The notes beneath the pieces were generated by a model that made no database searches, was not told where the DNA came from, and saw nothing but the letters and a program-made list of their open reading frames with translations. Below, in pieces: positions 1 to 12,355 of a stretch of 64,000 bases of DNA (position 1 is the first letter of the stretch; each line of letters begins with the position of its first letter). A program made the translations under genes and the position numbers. Location of the stretch: NCBI RefSeq assembly GCF_901764975.1, contig NZ_CABFKH010000006.1, forward strand, positions 62,001 to 126,000. The letters are read 5' to 3'. This DNA comes from Actinobacillus indolicus. GTDB lineage: Bacteria; Pseudomonadota; Gammaproteobacteria; Enterobacterales; Pasteurellaceae.

Positions 1-2
1 GC

Positions 3-809
3 TTTACCACCGCCTTGGCGGACACCCTTGATTTTCGGGTATCTAGCCTGCCGACGATCTACGGCGAAAAACTGGTATTACGCTTACAAAAAAACAAACC
101 AACCAGTTTTGATTTTCTGCAACTTGGCTTTAATCCACAACAGCAGACCACACTACTCAACGCCTTGAAACAACCGCAAGGGCTGATTTTAGTGACAGGA
201 CCAACGGGCAGTGGCAAAAGTATCACCCTTTACAGTGCCTTAAACTACCTCAACCAAATGGATAAACATATTCTCACCGCCGAAGATCCCGTGGAAATTG
301 AGATTGATGGCTTAATTCAAACCCAAGTCAATCAAAGTATTAACCTTGATTTTAGCCAGCTGTTACGCACCTTTCTACGCCAAGATCCCGACATCATTAT
401 GCTAGGGGAAATTCGAGATGAAGAGAGTGCAAAAATGGCATTAAGAGCAAGCCAGACGGGGCATTTAGTCCTTTCAACCCTGCATACTAATGACGCACTA
501 TCAGCGGTCGAACGTTTGTTACAACTGGGTATTCAAGAGTATGAAATCCAAAATTCACTACTGTTAGTCATTGCACAACGCCTTGTGCGTAAGCTCTGCA
601 AAAAGTGTTGTGGCACAGGCTGTGACGAGTGCTATCAAGGCTATAAAGGGCGGATCGGGATTTACCAATGTTTAAGCAGAACAGCAAAAAAATTCGATAA
701 ACAGACCGCTTACTTGGACTTTTCCAGCTTACGAGAGAGTGCCAAACAGAAAATTGAACAACAACTAACCAACGAAACCGAAGTGGATAGGATATTAGGC
801 GATGAATAA
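3..809 (+). CDS. pilB: Type IV pilus assembly ATPase PilB (5' end outside window)
   Basis: Cytoplasmic secretion ATPase that powers pilus extension, and so DNA uptake in competent Pasteurellaceae. Only the C-terminal ~268 residues are visible; the reading frame is open to the window edge, so the TTG at 15 is not a start. Seen: Walker A GPTGSGKS near nt 200, the acidic DPVEIEIDG stretch, Walker B DPDIIMLGEIRD, the His-box LSTLHTNDA, and the C-terminal zinc-type cysteine cluster CKKCCGTGCDEC. The end overlaps pilC by 8 nt, indicating translational coupling. The pilin gene pilA is expected just upstream, as in H. influenzae pilABCD. Identification is firm. Confidence 0.95.
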   Translation, partial: FTTALADTLDFRVSSLPTIYGEKLVLRLQKNKPTSFDFLQLGFNPQQQTTLLNALKQPQGLILVTGPTGSGKSITLYSALNYLNQMDKHILTAEDPVEIEIDGLIQTQVNQSINLDFSQLLRTFLRQDPDIIMLGEIRDEESAKMALRASQTGHLVLSTLHTNDALSAVERLLQLGIQEYEIQNSLLLVIAQRLVRKLCKKCCGTGCDECYQGYKGRIGIYQCLSRTAKKFDKQTAYLDFSSLRESAKQKIEQQLTNETEVDRILGDE

Positions 810-1994
810 CATTTATGAATTTCAATGGAAAGGACGCAACCGTTTTGGGCAAAAGCAGACAGGGCGACAGCTTGCCGAAAGCCGAGAAGTGCTAGAAAAA
901 CGCTTGCAACAAAAAGGCTATAGCCAGTTACGCATTAGCCGACATTTTGCCTTGCCGACTGCACCAAAAAAGGAAGAAATTAATCAATTTATGCAACAGT
1001 TGGCATTATTAATTCAAGCCCAAATCCCCCTAAAACAGAGTTTAGTAATGTTGTTGGAAACTTGCCAAAATCGTACCTTTTACCGTTGGCAACAAGAAAC
1101 AATCCGCTTGATTGAAGCTGGCTTTGCTCTATCCGTTGCCATTGAAAAACAGGGGAAATATATCAATCCACAAGAGATCCAATTAATTAAAATGGCAGAA
1201 ACAAGCGGTAATTTAGGGCTGATTTTAACCAACATTGCACAACGCCGTGAAAAATCGGAAAAATTAACCAAGAAAATTAAAAAAATTCTCTTTTATCCCG
1301 TATTTATTTTAGCTATTTCAATCACACTCTCTATTTTATTATTACTTTTTATTGTGCCACAATTTGCAGAACTTTATGGCTCAAAAGGAAAATCATTACC
1401 CTTAATTACCGAAATACTCTTTAGCCTATCCCACTTTCTACAACACTCTATTTTAACGCTAATTATTTTATGTGCGTCATGTTTTCTCTTAATTCACATT
1501 TTAAATAAGAAAACAGATCTTATTCAACGCTTAAAGTTTATTATATTAAGCCATATTCCTATTTTAAAAGGCATTATCCAGTATTCACGCATTATCTTTT
1601 TTTGTCAAAATAGCAGTTTAATGCTGGCTTCACATATTCGTTTAGATACTGTACTTCATTCCTTTTTAGCCAATAAAAGTGACGATATTTTATTACAACG
1701 TTCTCTAGCAACTACACTAACTTATTTAAAACAAGGTTATCGTTTAGCCGACAGTTTAGATCCAAAACTCTTTCCTACGGATATGTTACAGATGATTGCC
1801 ATTGGCGAGCAGAGCGGAAAATTATCGCCAATGTTGCAACAAATCAGCGACGGTTATCAACAGCGGTTAGATTATCAAATTGATATACTTTCCCAATTAT
1901 TAGAGCCGATGTTAATGGTATTAATGGGAATTATTGTAGGAACTATTTTAGTCGGTTTGTATTTGCCGATTTTTGATATGGGGGCAATGATAGA

Positions 1995-1998
<4 letters not shown>
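802..1998 (+). CDS. pilC: Type IV pilus inner-membrane platform protein PilC
   Basis: Polytopic inner-membrane protein that couples the PilB motor to the growing pilus. 398 residues, near the family length of ~400. Two T2SSF repeats are visible (about residues 60-180 and 265-385), each ending in hydrophobic helices; strongly hydrophobic stretches lie near 165-190, 210-235 and 365-390. The repeat signature LIKMAETSGNLG in the first half is echoed by LQMIAIGEQSGKLS in the second. The stop overlaps the pilD start as ATGA. Confidence 0.93.
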
Positions 1999-3555
<1,557 letters not shown>

Positions 3556-3556
3556 T

Positions 3557-3601
3557 ACAAGCGGTGAGATCTTACTGCTTTTTTGCAAGATCTCCCTTTT
3601 T
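3557..3601 (+). terminator. Terminator hairpin with uptake sequence between yacG and lpxA
   Basis: The uptake core ACAAGCGGT (3557-3565) is followed by the stem GAGATCTT (3566-3573) and AAGATCTC (3587-3594) and a T run. It sits between convergent yacG and lpxA. Confidence 0.8.
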
Positions 3602-3604
3602 CAT

Positions 3605-4399
3605 TTAGCGAATAATGCCACGTGTTGAACGTTTAAAGAAATCTAAGAATAAGCTAATGGCAGCTTCCGTTTTCGCATATTGCTCAATTTCTGGCATTGC
3701 TTCTTCTAATGTTTTACCACTACGATAAATTAACTTATACACATTACGAATCGCGTGCATTGTCGCTTTCTCGAAACCACGGCGTTTTAAACCTTCTAGG
3801 TTTACACCAAATGGTTGAGCATGATTACCCTGTGCCATCACATAAGGTGGTACATCTTGGCTAACCATTGAGCCACCGCCTAACATCACGTGCGAACCAA
3901 TCACCACAAATTGATGAATCGCAGACATTCCACCAACAATGACGAAATCATCAAGGGTAACGTGCCCTGCTAAAGTCCCGTTATTTGCAATGATACAACG
4001 GTTACCAATAGAACAATCGTGTGCAATATGGCAATTAATCATAAATAAATTGTCATTGCCCACGCGAGTTACACCGCCACCTTGTACTGTACCACGGTGA
4101 ATAGTCACACTTTCACGAATACGGTTGCGATCACCAATAATGGTTTTCGTCGGTTCACCTTGATATTTAAGATCTTGGTTAATCTCACCAATACTTGCAA
4201 ATTGGAAAATGTGGTTATCTTCACCAATCTCAGTATCCCCTTGAATCACTACGTGCGAGTGAATTTTTGTGCGAGCGCCAATTTTTACCTCTGAGCCAAT
4301 CACACAAAAAGGGCCGATTTCCACATTAGCTCCAATTTTCGCCCCTTCTGCAACAATTGCAGTTGAGTGAATTTTTGCTGAAGAATCAATTAATTGCAT
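3605..4399 (-). CDS. lpxA: UDP-N-acetylglucosamine O-acyltransferase LpxA
   Basis: First committed step of lipid A synthesis: transfer of a hydroxyacyl chain from acyl carrier protein to the 3-OH of UDP-GlcNAc. The start is taken at ATG 4399 ([16 protein letters not shown]), giving 264 residues against 262 in E. coli; an upstream in-frame ATG would add 14 residues overlapping fabZ. Seen: left-handed beta-helix hexapeptide repeats over residues 1-190, catalytic His in CHIAHDC, and the C-terminal helical domain. Downstream of fabZ by 28 nt in the lpxD-fabZ-lpxA order. Confidence 0.97.
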   Translation of the reverse strand: MQLIDSSAKIHSTAIVAEGAKIGANVEIGPFCVIGSEVKIGARTKIHSHVVIQGDTEIGEDNHIFQFASIGEINQDLKYQGEPTKTIIGDRNRIRESVTIHRGTVQGGGVTRVGNDNLFMINCHIAHDCSIGNRCIIANNGTLAGHVTLDDFVIVGGMSAIHQFVVIGSHVMLGGGSMVSQDVPPYVMAQGNHAQPFGVNLEGLKRRGFEKATMHAIRNVYKLIYRSGKTLEEAMPEIEQYAKTEAAISLFLDFFKRSTRGIIR

Positions 4400-4427
4400 A
4401 GTTATATCCCTCTCATTTAGGGCAATT

Positions 4428-4895
4428 TTATTTGCGAGCACACATTAAATCTGCTTCACAGACAATTTTACCATCCACATAAGCTTTTCCAGTAAATGCA
4501 GTAATGCCACGTTTCTCTTTGACAAAAGTGACTTCGATAATCATCTGATCACCTGGCACTACTGGGCGTTTGAAGCGAGCATTATCTACCGCTGCAAAAT
4601 AATAGAGTTCATTCTCTTTTAATTTACCATAGCTTTTAATCGCTAAAACACCTGTGGCTTGTGCCATCGCTTCTAAAATTAATACACCAGGGAAAATCGG
4701 TGCACTAGGAAAATGCCCTGTAAAACAAGGCTCGTTTACGCTGACGTTTTTAACTGCTCGTAACCATTGCCCTTCTTCAAAATCTACCACACGATCGACC
4801 AATAAAAACGGATAACGGTGTGGAAGCATTTCCATAATTTCTGTTACTTCAATAATTCTCGGTTCACGATTTTCTGTTTGTACTTCAGTTGTCAC
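4428..4895 (-). CDS. fabZ: 3-hydroxyacyl-ACP dehydratase FabZ
   Basis: Hot-dog-fold dehydratase of fatty-acid elongation; it competes with LpxA and LpxD for hydroxyacyl-ACP. 155 residues. Seen: [12 protein letters not shown] near residue 25, catalytic His in [11 protein letters not shown] and catalytic Glu in LEAMAQA around 75-85. The placement between lpxD and lpxA is the usual arrangement that balances phospholipid and lipid A synthesis. Confidence 0.97.
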   Translation of the reverse strand: MTTEVQTENREPRIIEVTEIMEMLPHRYPFLLVDRVVDFEEGQWLRAVKNVSVNEPCFTGHFPSAPIFPGVLILEAMAQATGVLAIKSYGKLKENELYYFAAVDNARFKRPVVPGDQMIIEVTFVKEKRGITAFTGKAYVDGKIVCEADLMCARK

Positions 4896-4917
4896 TTGTT
4901 AAGACCTCTTAAATAAA

Positions 4918-5943
4918 TTATTCAGCTAAGCGTTTTTCTAAGGATTTTAAACGTTTATTCATTTCATCAATATTCATCACTAAGGCTGCTGTTTTACGCC
5001 ATTCTTTATTGGTTTGTAATGGAATACCTGACGAATAGATACCTTTTTCTGTGATTGGTCGCATTACCATTCCCATACCTGTAATAATCGCACCATCACA
5101 AATTTCCATGTGTCCATTAATCACACTAGCACCACCAATTTGACAGAAACGCCCTACTTTAAGGCTTCCCGCCATAATGACACCGCCTGCAACCGCAGTA
5201 CCATAACCAATATGGACATTATGGGCGATTTGGCAAAGATTATCGATAATCACATTATCTTCAATCACGGTTGGATCTAATGCACCACGGTCAATACAGG
5301 TACAAGCCCCAATTTCAACACGGTTTCCGATAATCACACCACCAGTTTGTGGAATCTTAATCCATTGACCTTTGTCATTGGCATAACCAAACCCATCGCT
5401 TCCAATCACAGCAGATGATTGAATTAAACAATCTGAGCCAATTTGTACATTATGGTAAACGGAAACATTTGCCCATAATTTTGTTCTTGCACCAATTTTG
5501 CTGTTTTTACCAATAAAACAACCCGCACCGATAATAGCGTCATCGCCGATTTCAACACCACTTTCAATGACAGCATTTGCACCAACAGAAACGTTATTAC
5601 CTAACTTGGCTTCAGGAGAAATCACTGCACTTTCAGCAATATTCTCAGCAGGTTTTGGGGTGCTATCCATATATTGCGCTAAAATAGCATAAGCCAAATA
5701 GGGATTAGCTACAACGATAAGGTTTTGATTTTCAGTGCAAAACTCAACATCTGCTTCTGTTACAATAATCGCCCCTGCTTGGCTTTGTGCCAACTGTGGA
5801 CGGTATTTTGCATTTGAGATGAAGGTAATTTGATTAGCAGTTGCTTTGTCTAAAGGAGCAATGCTTAAAATAGCTAAATCGGCGTTACCCTTTAGAGTAC
5901 CGCCGATCTGCTCCGCTAAGTCACTTAAACGGAATCCAGCCAT
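4918..5943 (-). CDS. lpxD: UDP-3-O-acylglucosamine N-acyltransferase LpxD
   Basis: Third step of lipid A synthesis, N-acylating UDP-3-O-acylglucosamine. 341 residues, matching E. coli LpxD. Seen: N-terminal uridine-binding domain (1-100), long left-handed beta helix (about 105-295), catalytic His in [10 protein letters not shown], and a C-terminal helix ending [11 protein letters not shown]. The ATG shares one base with the skp stop (TAATG), so translation is probably coupled. Confidence 0.97.
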   Translation of the reverse strand: MAGFRLSDLAEQIGGTLKGNADLAILSIAPLDKATANQITFISNAKYRPQLAQSQAGAIIVTEADVEFCTENQNLIVVANPYLAYAILAQYMDSTPKPAENIAESAVISPEAKLGNNVSVGANAVIESGVEIGDDAIIGAGCFIGKNSKIGARTKLWANVSVYHNVQIGSDCLIQSSAVIGSDGFGYANDKGQWIKIPQTGGVIIGNRVEIGACTCIDRGALDPTVIEDNVIIDNLCQIAHNVHIGYGTAVAGGVIMAGSLKVGRFCQIGGASVINGHMEICDGAIITGMGMVMRPITEKGIYSSGIPLQTNKEWRKTAALVMNIDEMNKRLKSLEKRLAE

Positions 5944-6770
5944 TATTTTTTCGCTTCTTCTGGTTTAGTTTCTTCAGCTTTTACATCAGCTGCAGGTGTA
6001 TCAGTTTTTGGTGCTTCTGCTTTTGGTGGTTCTGGCATTTTTCCACCCATTGCAACAAGAATTTCTTCTGTAATGTCTGCACTTTCATCTTTGGCATATA
6101 ATGCAACCGATGGAGGAAACACTAAAGTGTAACCTTTAGATTCTGCAACCTGCTTAATCTTCGCATTAATATCCTCTACAACTTTTTTCTGCACTTCTTC
6201 AGGTGTCATTGCACCAGATTCTTTTTGAGCTTTAGTGACTTCTTCTTGGAAAGCGGCTACTTTCTTTTGAAACTCTTCTGCACGTTTTTGAAATGCTTCA
6301 CCTTTTTTACCAAATGCTTGCTCACGTTTTTGTAACGCAGCAACTTTATTTTGGAATGGTTTTGCTTCGGCGTTAATTTTATCTTGGCGAGCTTGAATCT
6401 CTTTTGCTCTTAATCGTGGTGCATCTTTTTCAAGCTGAGCAATTTTTTTCTTCATGGAAGCTTCTAAATTCGCCTGTTCTTTTTGCAATGCTTGTGCATC
6501 ACTTTCAATTTTTTTACGCTCTGCGACTAAAGCTTTTTCATCTTCAGTAAGCTTTTTGTTTTCTTCTGCTAATTTTTTCTCTTGAGGTGCAAATTTTTCT
6601 TCACTCTCTTTCATGAATTTTGAAAATTTTTCACTCGCTTCAAGTGTTAAAGGGTGATTTTGCATTAAAAAGTTCGCGTCTACAAAACCAATTTTATCAT
6701 TTGCATTCACGAAGTTAGATGTGAATGCTAACGCAGATGCAACTGCGGCAATTTTAAATAAATGTTTCAT
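5943..6770 (-). CDS. skp: Periplasmic chaperone Skp/OmpH, extended form
   Basis: Holds unfolded outer-membrane proteins for delivery to BamA; encoded directly downstream of bamA. Signal peptide [16 protein letters not shown] with cleavage after VNA, then [15 protein letters not shown] typical of the OmpH N-terminus. The protein is 275 residues against about 160 in E. coli. The Lys/Glu/Gln/Ala coiled-coil region (about 45-190) is much longer than usual, and a Pro/Ala/Glu/Lys tail (about 240-275) follows the usual C-terminal strand region. Family assignment is good; the extra length is odd. Confidence 0.88.
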   Translation of the reverse strand: MKHLFKIAAVASALAFTSNFVNANDKIGFVDANFLMQNHPLTLEASEKFSKFMKESEEKFAPQEKKLAEENKKLTEDEKALVAERKKIESDAQALQKEQANLEASMKKKIAQLEKDAPRLRAKEIQARQDKINAEAKPFQNKVAALQKREQAFGKKGEAFQKRAEEFQKKVAAFQEEVTKAQKESGAMTPEEVQKKVVEDINAKIKQVAESKGYTLVFPPSVALYAKDESADITEEILVAMGGKMPEPPKAEAPKTDTPAADVKAEETKPEEAKK

Positions 6771-6793
6771 TAAATATCCTTAAAAAATAATAT

Positions 6794-6832
6794 GTTAGAT
6801 TTGCAAATTATTTTACAAATCTAACCGCTTGT
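6794..6832 (-). terminator. Hairpin carrying an uptake sequence between bamA and skp
   Basis: On the minus strand the core ACAAGCGGT (6832-6824) runs into a 10-bp inverted repeat, GTTAGATTTG (6825-6816) and CAAATCTAAC (6803-6794), followed by a T-rich stretch. As it lies inside the cluster it may act as a partial terminator or processing site that sets the skp to bamA ratio. Confidence 0.55.
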
Positions 6833-6839
6833 TAAAAAA

Positions 6840-9245
6840 TTAGAATGTACTACCAATACTAAATTGGAACTGTTCAATCTCATCGCCTTGATATTTCTTA
6901 ATTGGTTTAGCATAAGAGAATACTAAAGGTCCAACTGGTGAATTCCATTGGAAAGCAATACCTGCCGATGCTCTGATACGTTTATAATCTTTGAAGTTAT
7001 CTAACTTAGAATAATCGTATTGAACATTATTTAATACTGGATTGGTTTTCCATTTTGTGTTCCATACAGTTGCAGCATCAACAAACACAGAAGTTCTCAC
7101 ATTATGTTGATATTTTTCACTAATGAATGGTGTCGGCATAATTAATTCCAAGCTTGCTGTTGCCATTGCATTACCACCGACAATATCACCATTGATTTGT
7201 GTAAACTGCTTATCAGCATCTAAATAGATCGCTTGTGGCCCTACTGCACCATACGCAAAACCTCTCAATGAACCAATACCACCTGCACTATAGGTTTGAT
7301 AGAACGGTAACTCTTTACCCCCAAAACCATTTGCATAAGCGACACTCGCACGAGTAGAAATTACCCATTTATGCTCACGATTTAGTGGTAAGTAGTTTCT
7401 AAAATCTGCACTGAGTTTATAATATTTATTATCCGAACCAGGAATGGTCACTTTACCACCAATATTTGCGATCGTACCTTGAGTAGGGAAATAACCACGA
7501 TTTAGACTGTTATAGTTCCAACCAAATGAGAAATCAAAGTCATCTGCTTTAATTTTAGGGTATTTATCCGAGGTTAAATCGATCGGGAACTGCATCGAAT
7601 TTACATACAATTCACGATTGTATTCACGCAATGCGTTTTTAATCGTGTCATGGGTATAACCTAAACCTAAATAGTATGAATTATTTTCATCAACAGGGAA
7701 ACCTAATGTACCATTTACACCATAAGTTTGACGTTTATAACTCGCAACACTTTCATTTTTCGAGTTATCGTAATCTTCATAGAAAATATTTCCACCAAGA
7801 CTTACACCATCTTTTGTAAAGTATGGTTCGGTATAGCCTAAATTCACACTTGTACCGTAGTCATTACGCGTACCGCTTAAACTAATCGTAGACCCCATTC
7901 CCAAGAAGTTTTCTTGTTTAATCCCAGCTTGGTAGCTAATACCACTTTCTGTACCATAACCAATACCGAAGTTGATACTTCCCGTGTTACGCTCACGAAT
8001 TTTATAAACAACATCAACTTGGTCTGCGGTATTTGGTACATTTTGATAATCCATTTCAACCGTTTCATAGAAACCTGTACGCTCTAAACGTGCTTTACCT
8101 AATTGTGTTTTGCTTGTTGAGAGCCACGTACCTTCTTGCTGACGCATTTCACGACGCAATGTTGAATCTGCAGTTACATCGTTGCCTTCAAAACGAATTT
8201 TACGGACATAAACACGCTGCCCAGCATCTACAACAAAGGTTAAACGTACGGTTTTATTAGCTTCATCAAATGATGGGTGTAATTCAACTTTCGCCGAACC
8301 AAAACCATGATCACCTAAAACTTGCTTAATACCTTCTTCATATTTCGTTAATTCATCTTTACGGAATAAATCGCCTTGTTTGAAATCTTTTAGCTGTTCA
8401 TTCAGCTCTTTATCTAACTTAGCTGTATTACCTACGATACGAATATCACTAACGTTATAAGTATCGCCTTCATGAATTTTATACGTAAGATTTACTTCTT
8501 TTTTATCATCGCTAAATACTGGTTGAGCTGCATCAACATTAAACTTCGCATAGCCACGATTCATGTAGAAATTACGTAAATTTTCAAAATCTTGGTTGTA
8601 AGCTTGTTGTTCAAACTTACTGCTTGCAAAAATATTCCACCAAGAAACATCTGGCTGAATATCTAATTGTTTTGTTAATTCTTTAGATGAAAAAGCTTGG
8701 TTACCTTCAAAAGTAATGTTCTTAACATAAGCTACATCACCTTCTTTGATATCTAACTTAACATCTACACCACCCTCTTGGGATTTTGTCACAACAGTAT
8801 CAATCGTTGCGTTATAGCGGCCAATAGAATGGTAGTGTTCAATTAATGCCGCTTTAAATGACTCTAATTTAGCTGCATCATAAAGCTCCCCTTTTGTAAT
8901 AAGGTTTGCTTTTAGATTTTGTTCTAGTGGTTCTTTAGGAATTGCTGAATTTCCTTCAATATCCACATTATTAATCATTGGATATTCAACCACTTTAATA
9001 ACAAGCGTATTACCTTCACGCACAGCGCGTACATCTTGGAATCGATTTTGTACGAATAATTGACGTACGACATTTGCGACATCATTATCTGTTGCAGTTT
9101 GCCCAATTCTTACAGGAAGCGTTGGAATAATTGCCGCACTTGTTGCAGGTTGAACACCGTCAATACGAATATCTTTTACGACAAAAGGTGCAGCAAAAGC
9201 GACACCATTTGCAACTAAAAGCGTTGAAAGTAATAGTTTTTTCAT
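6840..9245 (-). CDS. bamA: Outer-membrane protein assembly factor BamA (Omp85/D15)
   Basis: Central pore-like subunit of the BAM complex that inserts beta-barrel proteins into the outer membrane. 801 residues, near E. coli (810). Signal peptide of ~19 residues ending AFA. Five POTRA domains occupy about 20-420, with the GN-type turns FEGNQAF, IVGNTAK and FEGNDVT. The 16-strand barrel follows, with GSLRGFAYG (the conserved RGF motif of loop 6) near residue 660 and the C-terminal signature ending in Phe (FSIGSTF). Lies between rseP and skp. Confidence 0.98.
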   Translation of the reverse strand: MKKLLLSTLLVANGVAFAAPFVVKDIRIDGVQPATSAAIIPTLPVRIGQTATDNDVANVVRQLFVQNRFQDVRAVREGNTLVIKVVEYPMINNVDIEGNSAIPKEPLEQNLKANLITKGELYDAAKLESFKAALIEHYHSIGRYNATIDTVVTKSQEGGVDVKLDIKEGDVAYVKNITFEGNQAFSSKELTKQLDIQPDVSWWNIFASSKFEQQAYNQDFENLRNFYMNRGYAKFNVDAAQPVFSDDKKEVNLTYKIHEGDTYNVSDIRIVGNTAKLDKELNEQLKDFKQGDLFRKDELTKYEEGIKQVLGDHGFGSAKVELHPSFDEANKTVRLTFVVDAGQRVYVRKIRFEGNDVTADSTLRREMRQQEGTWLSTSKTQLGKARLERTGFYETVEMDYQNVPNTADQVDVVYKIRERNTGSINFGIGYGTESGISYQAGIKQENFLGMGSTISLSGTRNDYGTSVNLGYTEPYFTKDGVSLGGNIFYEDYDNSKNESVASYKRQTYGVNGTLGFPVDENNSYYLGLGYTHDTIKNALREYNRELYVNSMQFPIDLTSDKYPKIKADDFDFSFGWNYNSLNRGYFPTQGTIANIGGKVTIPGSDNKYYKLSADFRNYLPLNREHKWVISTRASVAYANGFGGKELPFYQTYSAGGIGSLRGFAYGAVGPQAIYLDADKQFTQINGDIVGGNAMATASLELIMPTPFISEKYQHNVRTSVFVDAATVWNTKWKTNPVLNNVQYDYSKLDNFKDYKRIRASAGIAFQWNSPVGPLVFSYAKPIKKYQGDEIEQFQFSIGSTF

Positions 9246-9283
9246 CTAAATGATCCTACTAGTTTAGTAAAATTATATTAACA

Positions 9284-9305
9284 TCTAACCGCTTGTAAGG
9301 TTAGA
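9284..9305 (-). repeat. Hairpin with uptake sequence at the rseP stop
   Basis: A 7-bp stem, TCTAACC (9284-9290) and GGTTAGA (9299-9305), has the uptake core ACCGCTTGT (9288-9296) running through its loop. It covers the rseP stop codon in the rseP-bamA gap. Confidence 0.5.
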
Positions 9306-10620
9306 AATGAATTAAATCGTTGAACAAGGCAAAGAGCATTAAGCCCAATACGAACGCAATCCCGACTTGTTGAAATCGAAAGTGAAATTTTTCAGGTAAC
9401 GGTTTACCGCGAATAGCTTCACCACCTAACAATAACAGCTGTCCACCATCTAAAGGTAAAATAGGAAATAGATTCATTACCCCTAAATTCACGCTAATTA
9501 ACGCCATAAAACTTAAGTAATAAATCCAACCAATTTCAGCTGTTGCTCCCGCACCTTTTGCCATTGAAATTGGCCCGCCCATATTACTTAGAGATAAATC
9601 TCCCGTAATTAAGTTGCCAATAAATTGCAAAATGGTATAAGTTAATGAGCTAACTTTTTCAATGCTTTTGCTAAATGCTGTTAGGATATCATATTTCAAT
9701 TCTGCTCGATACTTATCCGCTAATGGCTGATAAGTCGGAACAAGACCAATAAGATAACGACCTTCTTTTTCCGATTTCTCAGGCTGTAATTGGAAAAAAA
9801 GCTGCTGATTATTCCGCTCAATCATTAAATGGACGATATTTCCCGTTTGTACTTGTTCTAATAAATATCGCCATTCAAAAGGTTTAGAATTTACTGTGAT
9901 GATTTTATCACCAGATAAGATGCCTGCCTTCGCTGAAACCGAGTTTTCGACTACATTTTTAATAATTGGTTCAACCTCTGCACCTTTTGGACGAACACCT
10001 AATGTCGTTAATGGATTTTCCTTATTTCCATCGACATTCCAGTTGCTCAAATCTAAGGTAAATTGGCGAGAAATATTTTCATCAATATGATTGCCCTCAA
10101 CAAGGACGTACGATTCTCCAACCTTACCTAATAAGGCTAAAGTCGCCTCTTCCCAATTTTGAACGGCACGATTATCGACAGATTTAATTTCTAAATCAGG
10201 TTCTAATTTTGCATGGGCAGCAATAGAGTCTGGGATCACTGATCCGATGACAGGTTTAACTGTCGGTACTCCTACATTAAAAACAACCCAATAAGCCAAA
10301 ATAGCAAATAAAAAATTCGCAACTGGCCCTGCAAGAACAATAAAAGCTCGCTGTAAAACGGTTTTACTTTGCAAAGATTGTATATCAGGCAACTGATGCT
10401 CTGGCTCACCGTTATGCATTTGTACATAGCCGCCCAATGGAATTAAAGAAAATGCAAATTCTGTGCCTTGCTTATCTTTCTTACGCCACAATACTTTTCC
10501 AAATCCAATCGAAAACCGTAGCACTTTCACGCCACATTTACGTGCAGCCCAAAAGTGCCCGTATTCGTGAACGAATACCAGCACGCAGATTAGGATAAAA
10601 AAGGCGAGCATTGATGTCAT
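9301..10620 (-). CDS. rseP: Site-2 intramembrane metalloprotease RseP
   Basis: Zinc protease that cleaves the anti-sigma factor RseA within the membrane and releases sigma-E, linking envelope stress to bam gene expression. The start is placed at ATG 10620 (MTSMLAFFIL), 8 nt after an AGGA ribosome site. About 439 residues. Seen: zinc motif HEYGH near residue 18, PDZ domains in the middle, and the second active-site segment NLFPILPLDGGQ near residue 385. Third gene of uppS-cdsA-rseP-bamA. Confidence 0.96.
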   Translation of the reverse strand: MTSMLAFFILICVLVFVHEYGHFWAARKCGVKVLRFSIGFGKVLWRKKDKQGTEFAFSLIPLGGYVQMHNGEPEHQLPDIQSLQSKTVLQRAFIVLAGPVANFLFAILAYWVVFNVGVPTVKPVIGSVIPDSIAAHAKLEPDLEIKSVDNRAVQNWEEATLALLGKVGESYVLVEGNHIDENISRQFTLDLSNWNVDGNKENPLTTLGVRPKGAEVEPIIKNVVENSVSAKAGILSGDKIITVNSKPFEWRYLLEQVQTGNIVHLMIERNNQQLFFQLQPEKSEKEGRYLIGLVPTYQPLADKYRAELKYDILTAFSKSIEKVSSLTYTILQFIGNLITGDLSLSNMGGPISMAKGAGATAEIGWIYYLSFMALISVNLGVMNLFPILPLDGGQLLLLGGEAIRGKPLPEKFHFRFQQVGIAFVLGLMLFALFNDLIHF

Positions 10621-10629
10621 CAAAAAATC

Positions 10630-11499
10630 CTATAAGAAAAAGAAGAAGCCGATAGCAAACACAGGCACTGCAGCCGTTAAGCTATCAATACGATCTAAAA
10701 TACCGCCGTGTCCTGGAATTAAATTACTGCTGTCTTTAATCCCCGCTTGGCGTTTAAACATACTTTCGCTTAAATCACCTAAAATTGAAACAGCCACCGT
10801 AACTACTGAAAGCACGGTAAACGCAGGTGTATTTAATTCACGCCCAAATACGTTTTCAGAAGTCACGTTTAAGAAAATCAGTGCAATAATCGCAGAAGTT
10901 ATCACGCCACCAATCGCACCTTCCCAAGATTTACCGGGTGAAACTTTAGGAGCAAGTTTATGTTTACCGAATGCACGCCCTGCAAAATAAGCACCAGAAT
11001 CCGCTCCCCAAACCAATAGGAAAACATAAAGTAATAAATAAGTGCCTTGATGCTCATTAAGATTATATTGATAAAAACGTAAAGCTAGCGTACCAATTAA
11101 AAATGGAATTAAGGTGCAGAAGCCAAAGATGAACTTCGCTGCAACTGATTTAGCCCAAATATCTGCAGATTTTGGATAACTAACTACAAGTGCAAATGCA
11201 ATTAACCACCAAATGCCACCAATAAATAATAAAGGCGTTGTTTCATCGGTTAAAAAACGTGTTGCTTGAATATAAGATGTACCTGCAATGATCGGGAAAA
11301 TTAATAAACAGGTTGTAACAAATGCCACGATTGCACGGGCAATCGGGCGTTTAAAACCTGCAAATTGCGCCCATTCCCACATTCCTAAGACAATAATCGC
11401 AGATAAACCGATCGTAAAAGCCAAAGGAGAAAGCCAAAATAGCGCTATCACCGCTAAAATAATCATCACGACTGCTGAAAGGACTCGTTCTTTAAGCAT
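10630..11499 (-). CDS. cdsA: Phosphatidate cytidylyltransferase CdsA
   Basis: Makes CDP-diacylglycerol from phosphatidate and CTP, the branch point of phospholipid synthesis. The start is ATG 11499 (MLKERVLSAVV), preceded by AAGGA; the frame is open 8 codons further upstream but without a ribosome site. About 289 residues, eight hydrophobic helices. The family signature near the C-terminus is clear: SPGKSWEGAIGG, then KDSSNLIPGHGGILDRIDS. Confidence 0.96.
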   Translation of the reverse strand: MLKERVLSAVVMIILAVIALFWLSPLAFTIGLSAIIVLGMWEWAQFAGFKRPIARAIVAFVTTCLLIFPIIAGTSYIQATRFLTDETTPLLFIGGIWWLIAFALVVSYPKSADIWAKSVAAKFIFGFCTLIPFLIGTLALRFYQYNLNEHQGTYLLLYVFLLVWGADSGAYFAGRAFGKHKLAPKVSPGKSWEGAIGGVITSAIIALIFLNVTSENVFGRELNTPAFTVLSVVTVAVSILGDLSESMFKRQAGIKDSSNLIPGHGGILDRIDSLTAAVPVFAIGFFFFL

Positions 11500-11516
11500 T
11501 GAATATTCCTTATAAA

Positions 11517-12230
11517 TTAACAACCACCAAAACGGCGATCACGTTGTTGGTATGCGATAACGGCATCTGTAAATGCCTTTTCATCAAAATCTGGCCATAA
11601 CACAGGGCTAAACACTAACTCAGCATAAGCAATCTGCCATAACAAAAAATTGCTGATTCGTTGCTCACCACTTGTTCGAATTAACAAATCAACCTGTGGT
11701 TGATCTTCCGTCACTAAGTGGCGTTGAACATAATCAGGGGTAATCTCATCAATAGCAAGCTCACCGTTTTTTACTTGTAATGCAATCTGTTTCGTTGCTT
11801 GGGTAATATCCCAATACCCACCATAATTCGCAGCAATATTTAAAATTAAGCCGGTATTATTCGCAGTTAATGCTTCCGATTGTGCAATTCGATTTTGCAA
11901 ACTTTCACTAAAGGCTGATTTATCACCAATAATTTTGAGTCGAATATTATTTTTATGTAATTTTTTGACTTCAGAATCTAACGCTTTCATAAATAGCGTC
12001 ATTAATGCGGACACTTCGGCTTCAGGTCTTGACCAGTTTTCGCTACTAAATGCGTAAAGCGTTAGTACCTTAATACCATGTTTAGCTGCAAAATTTACCG
12101 CAGAACGTACCGCTTTCACACCGTTTTGATGTCCAAATATGCGTAATTTCCCTTGCTGTTTCGCCCAACGCCCATTGCCGTCCATAATAATAGCAACGTG
12201 TTGTGGCATATTTTGAAGATCAATATTCAC
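11517..12230 (-). CDS. uppS: Undecaprenyl diphosphate synthase
   Basis: Cis-prenyltransferase that builds the C55 lipid carrier for peptidoglycan and O-glycan synthesis. 237 residues. Seen: [17 protein letters not shown] with the catalytic Asp near residue 18, SSENWSRP in the middle, and [17 protein letters not shown] near residue 195. First gene of the minus-strand cluster running to lpxA. The 125-bp gap upstream holds a TATAGT-like -10 on the minus strand but no clear -35. Confidence 0.97.
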   Translation of the reverse strand: MNIDLQNMPQHVAIIMDGNGRWAKQQGKLRIFGHQNGVKAVRSAVNFAAKHGIKVLTLYAFSSENWSRPEAEVSALMTLFMKALDSEVKKLHKNNIRLKIIGDKSAFSESLQNRIAQSEALTANNTGLILNIAANYGGYWDITQATKQIALQVKNGELAIDEITPDYVQRHLVTEDQPQVDLLIRTSGEQRISNFLLWQIAYAELVFSPVLWPDFDEKAFTDAVIAYQQRDRRFGGC

Positions 12231-12355
12231 AGGAATTTACCCACTTAATAAAATAATGAATGTAGATGAATGAAAAATGGTGGTAACTATACCATAGGAT
12301 AGCAAAGAGTGGAATTCACAATCCCTAGCCCCTTTGCTTTTATTTGATGTGAAGA

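Noticed and set aside
15-17. TTG at 15 as the pilB start
   Set aside because: The frame is open to base 3 and the family has a long N-terminal region before this point.
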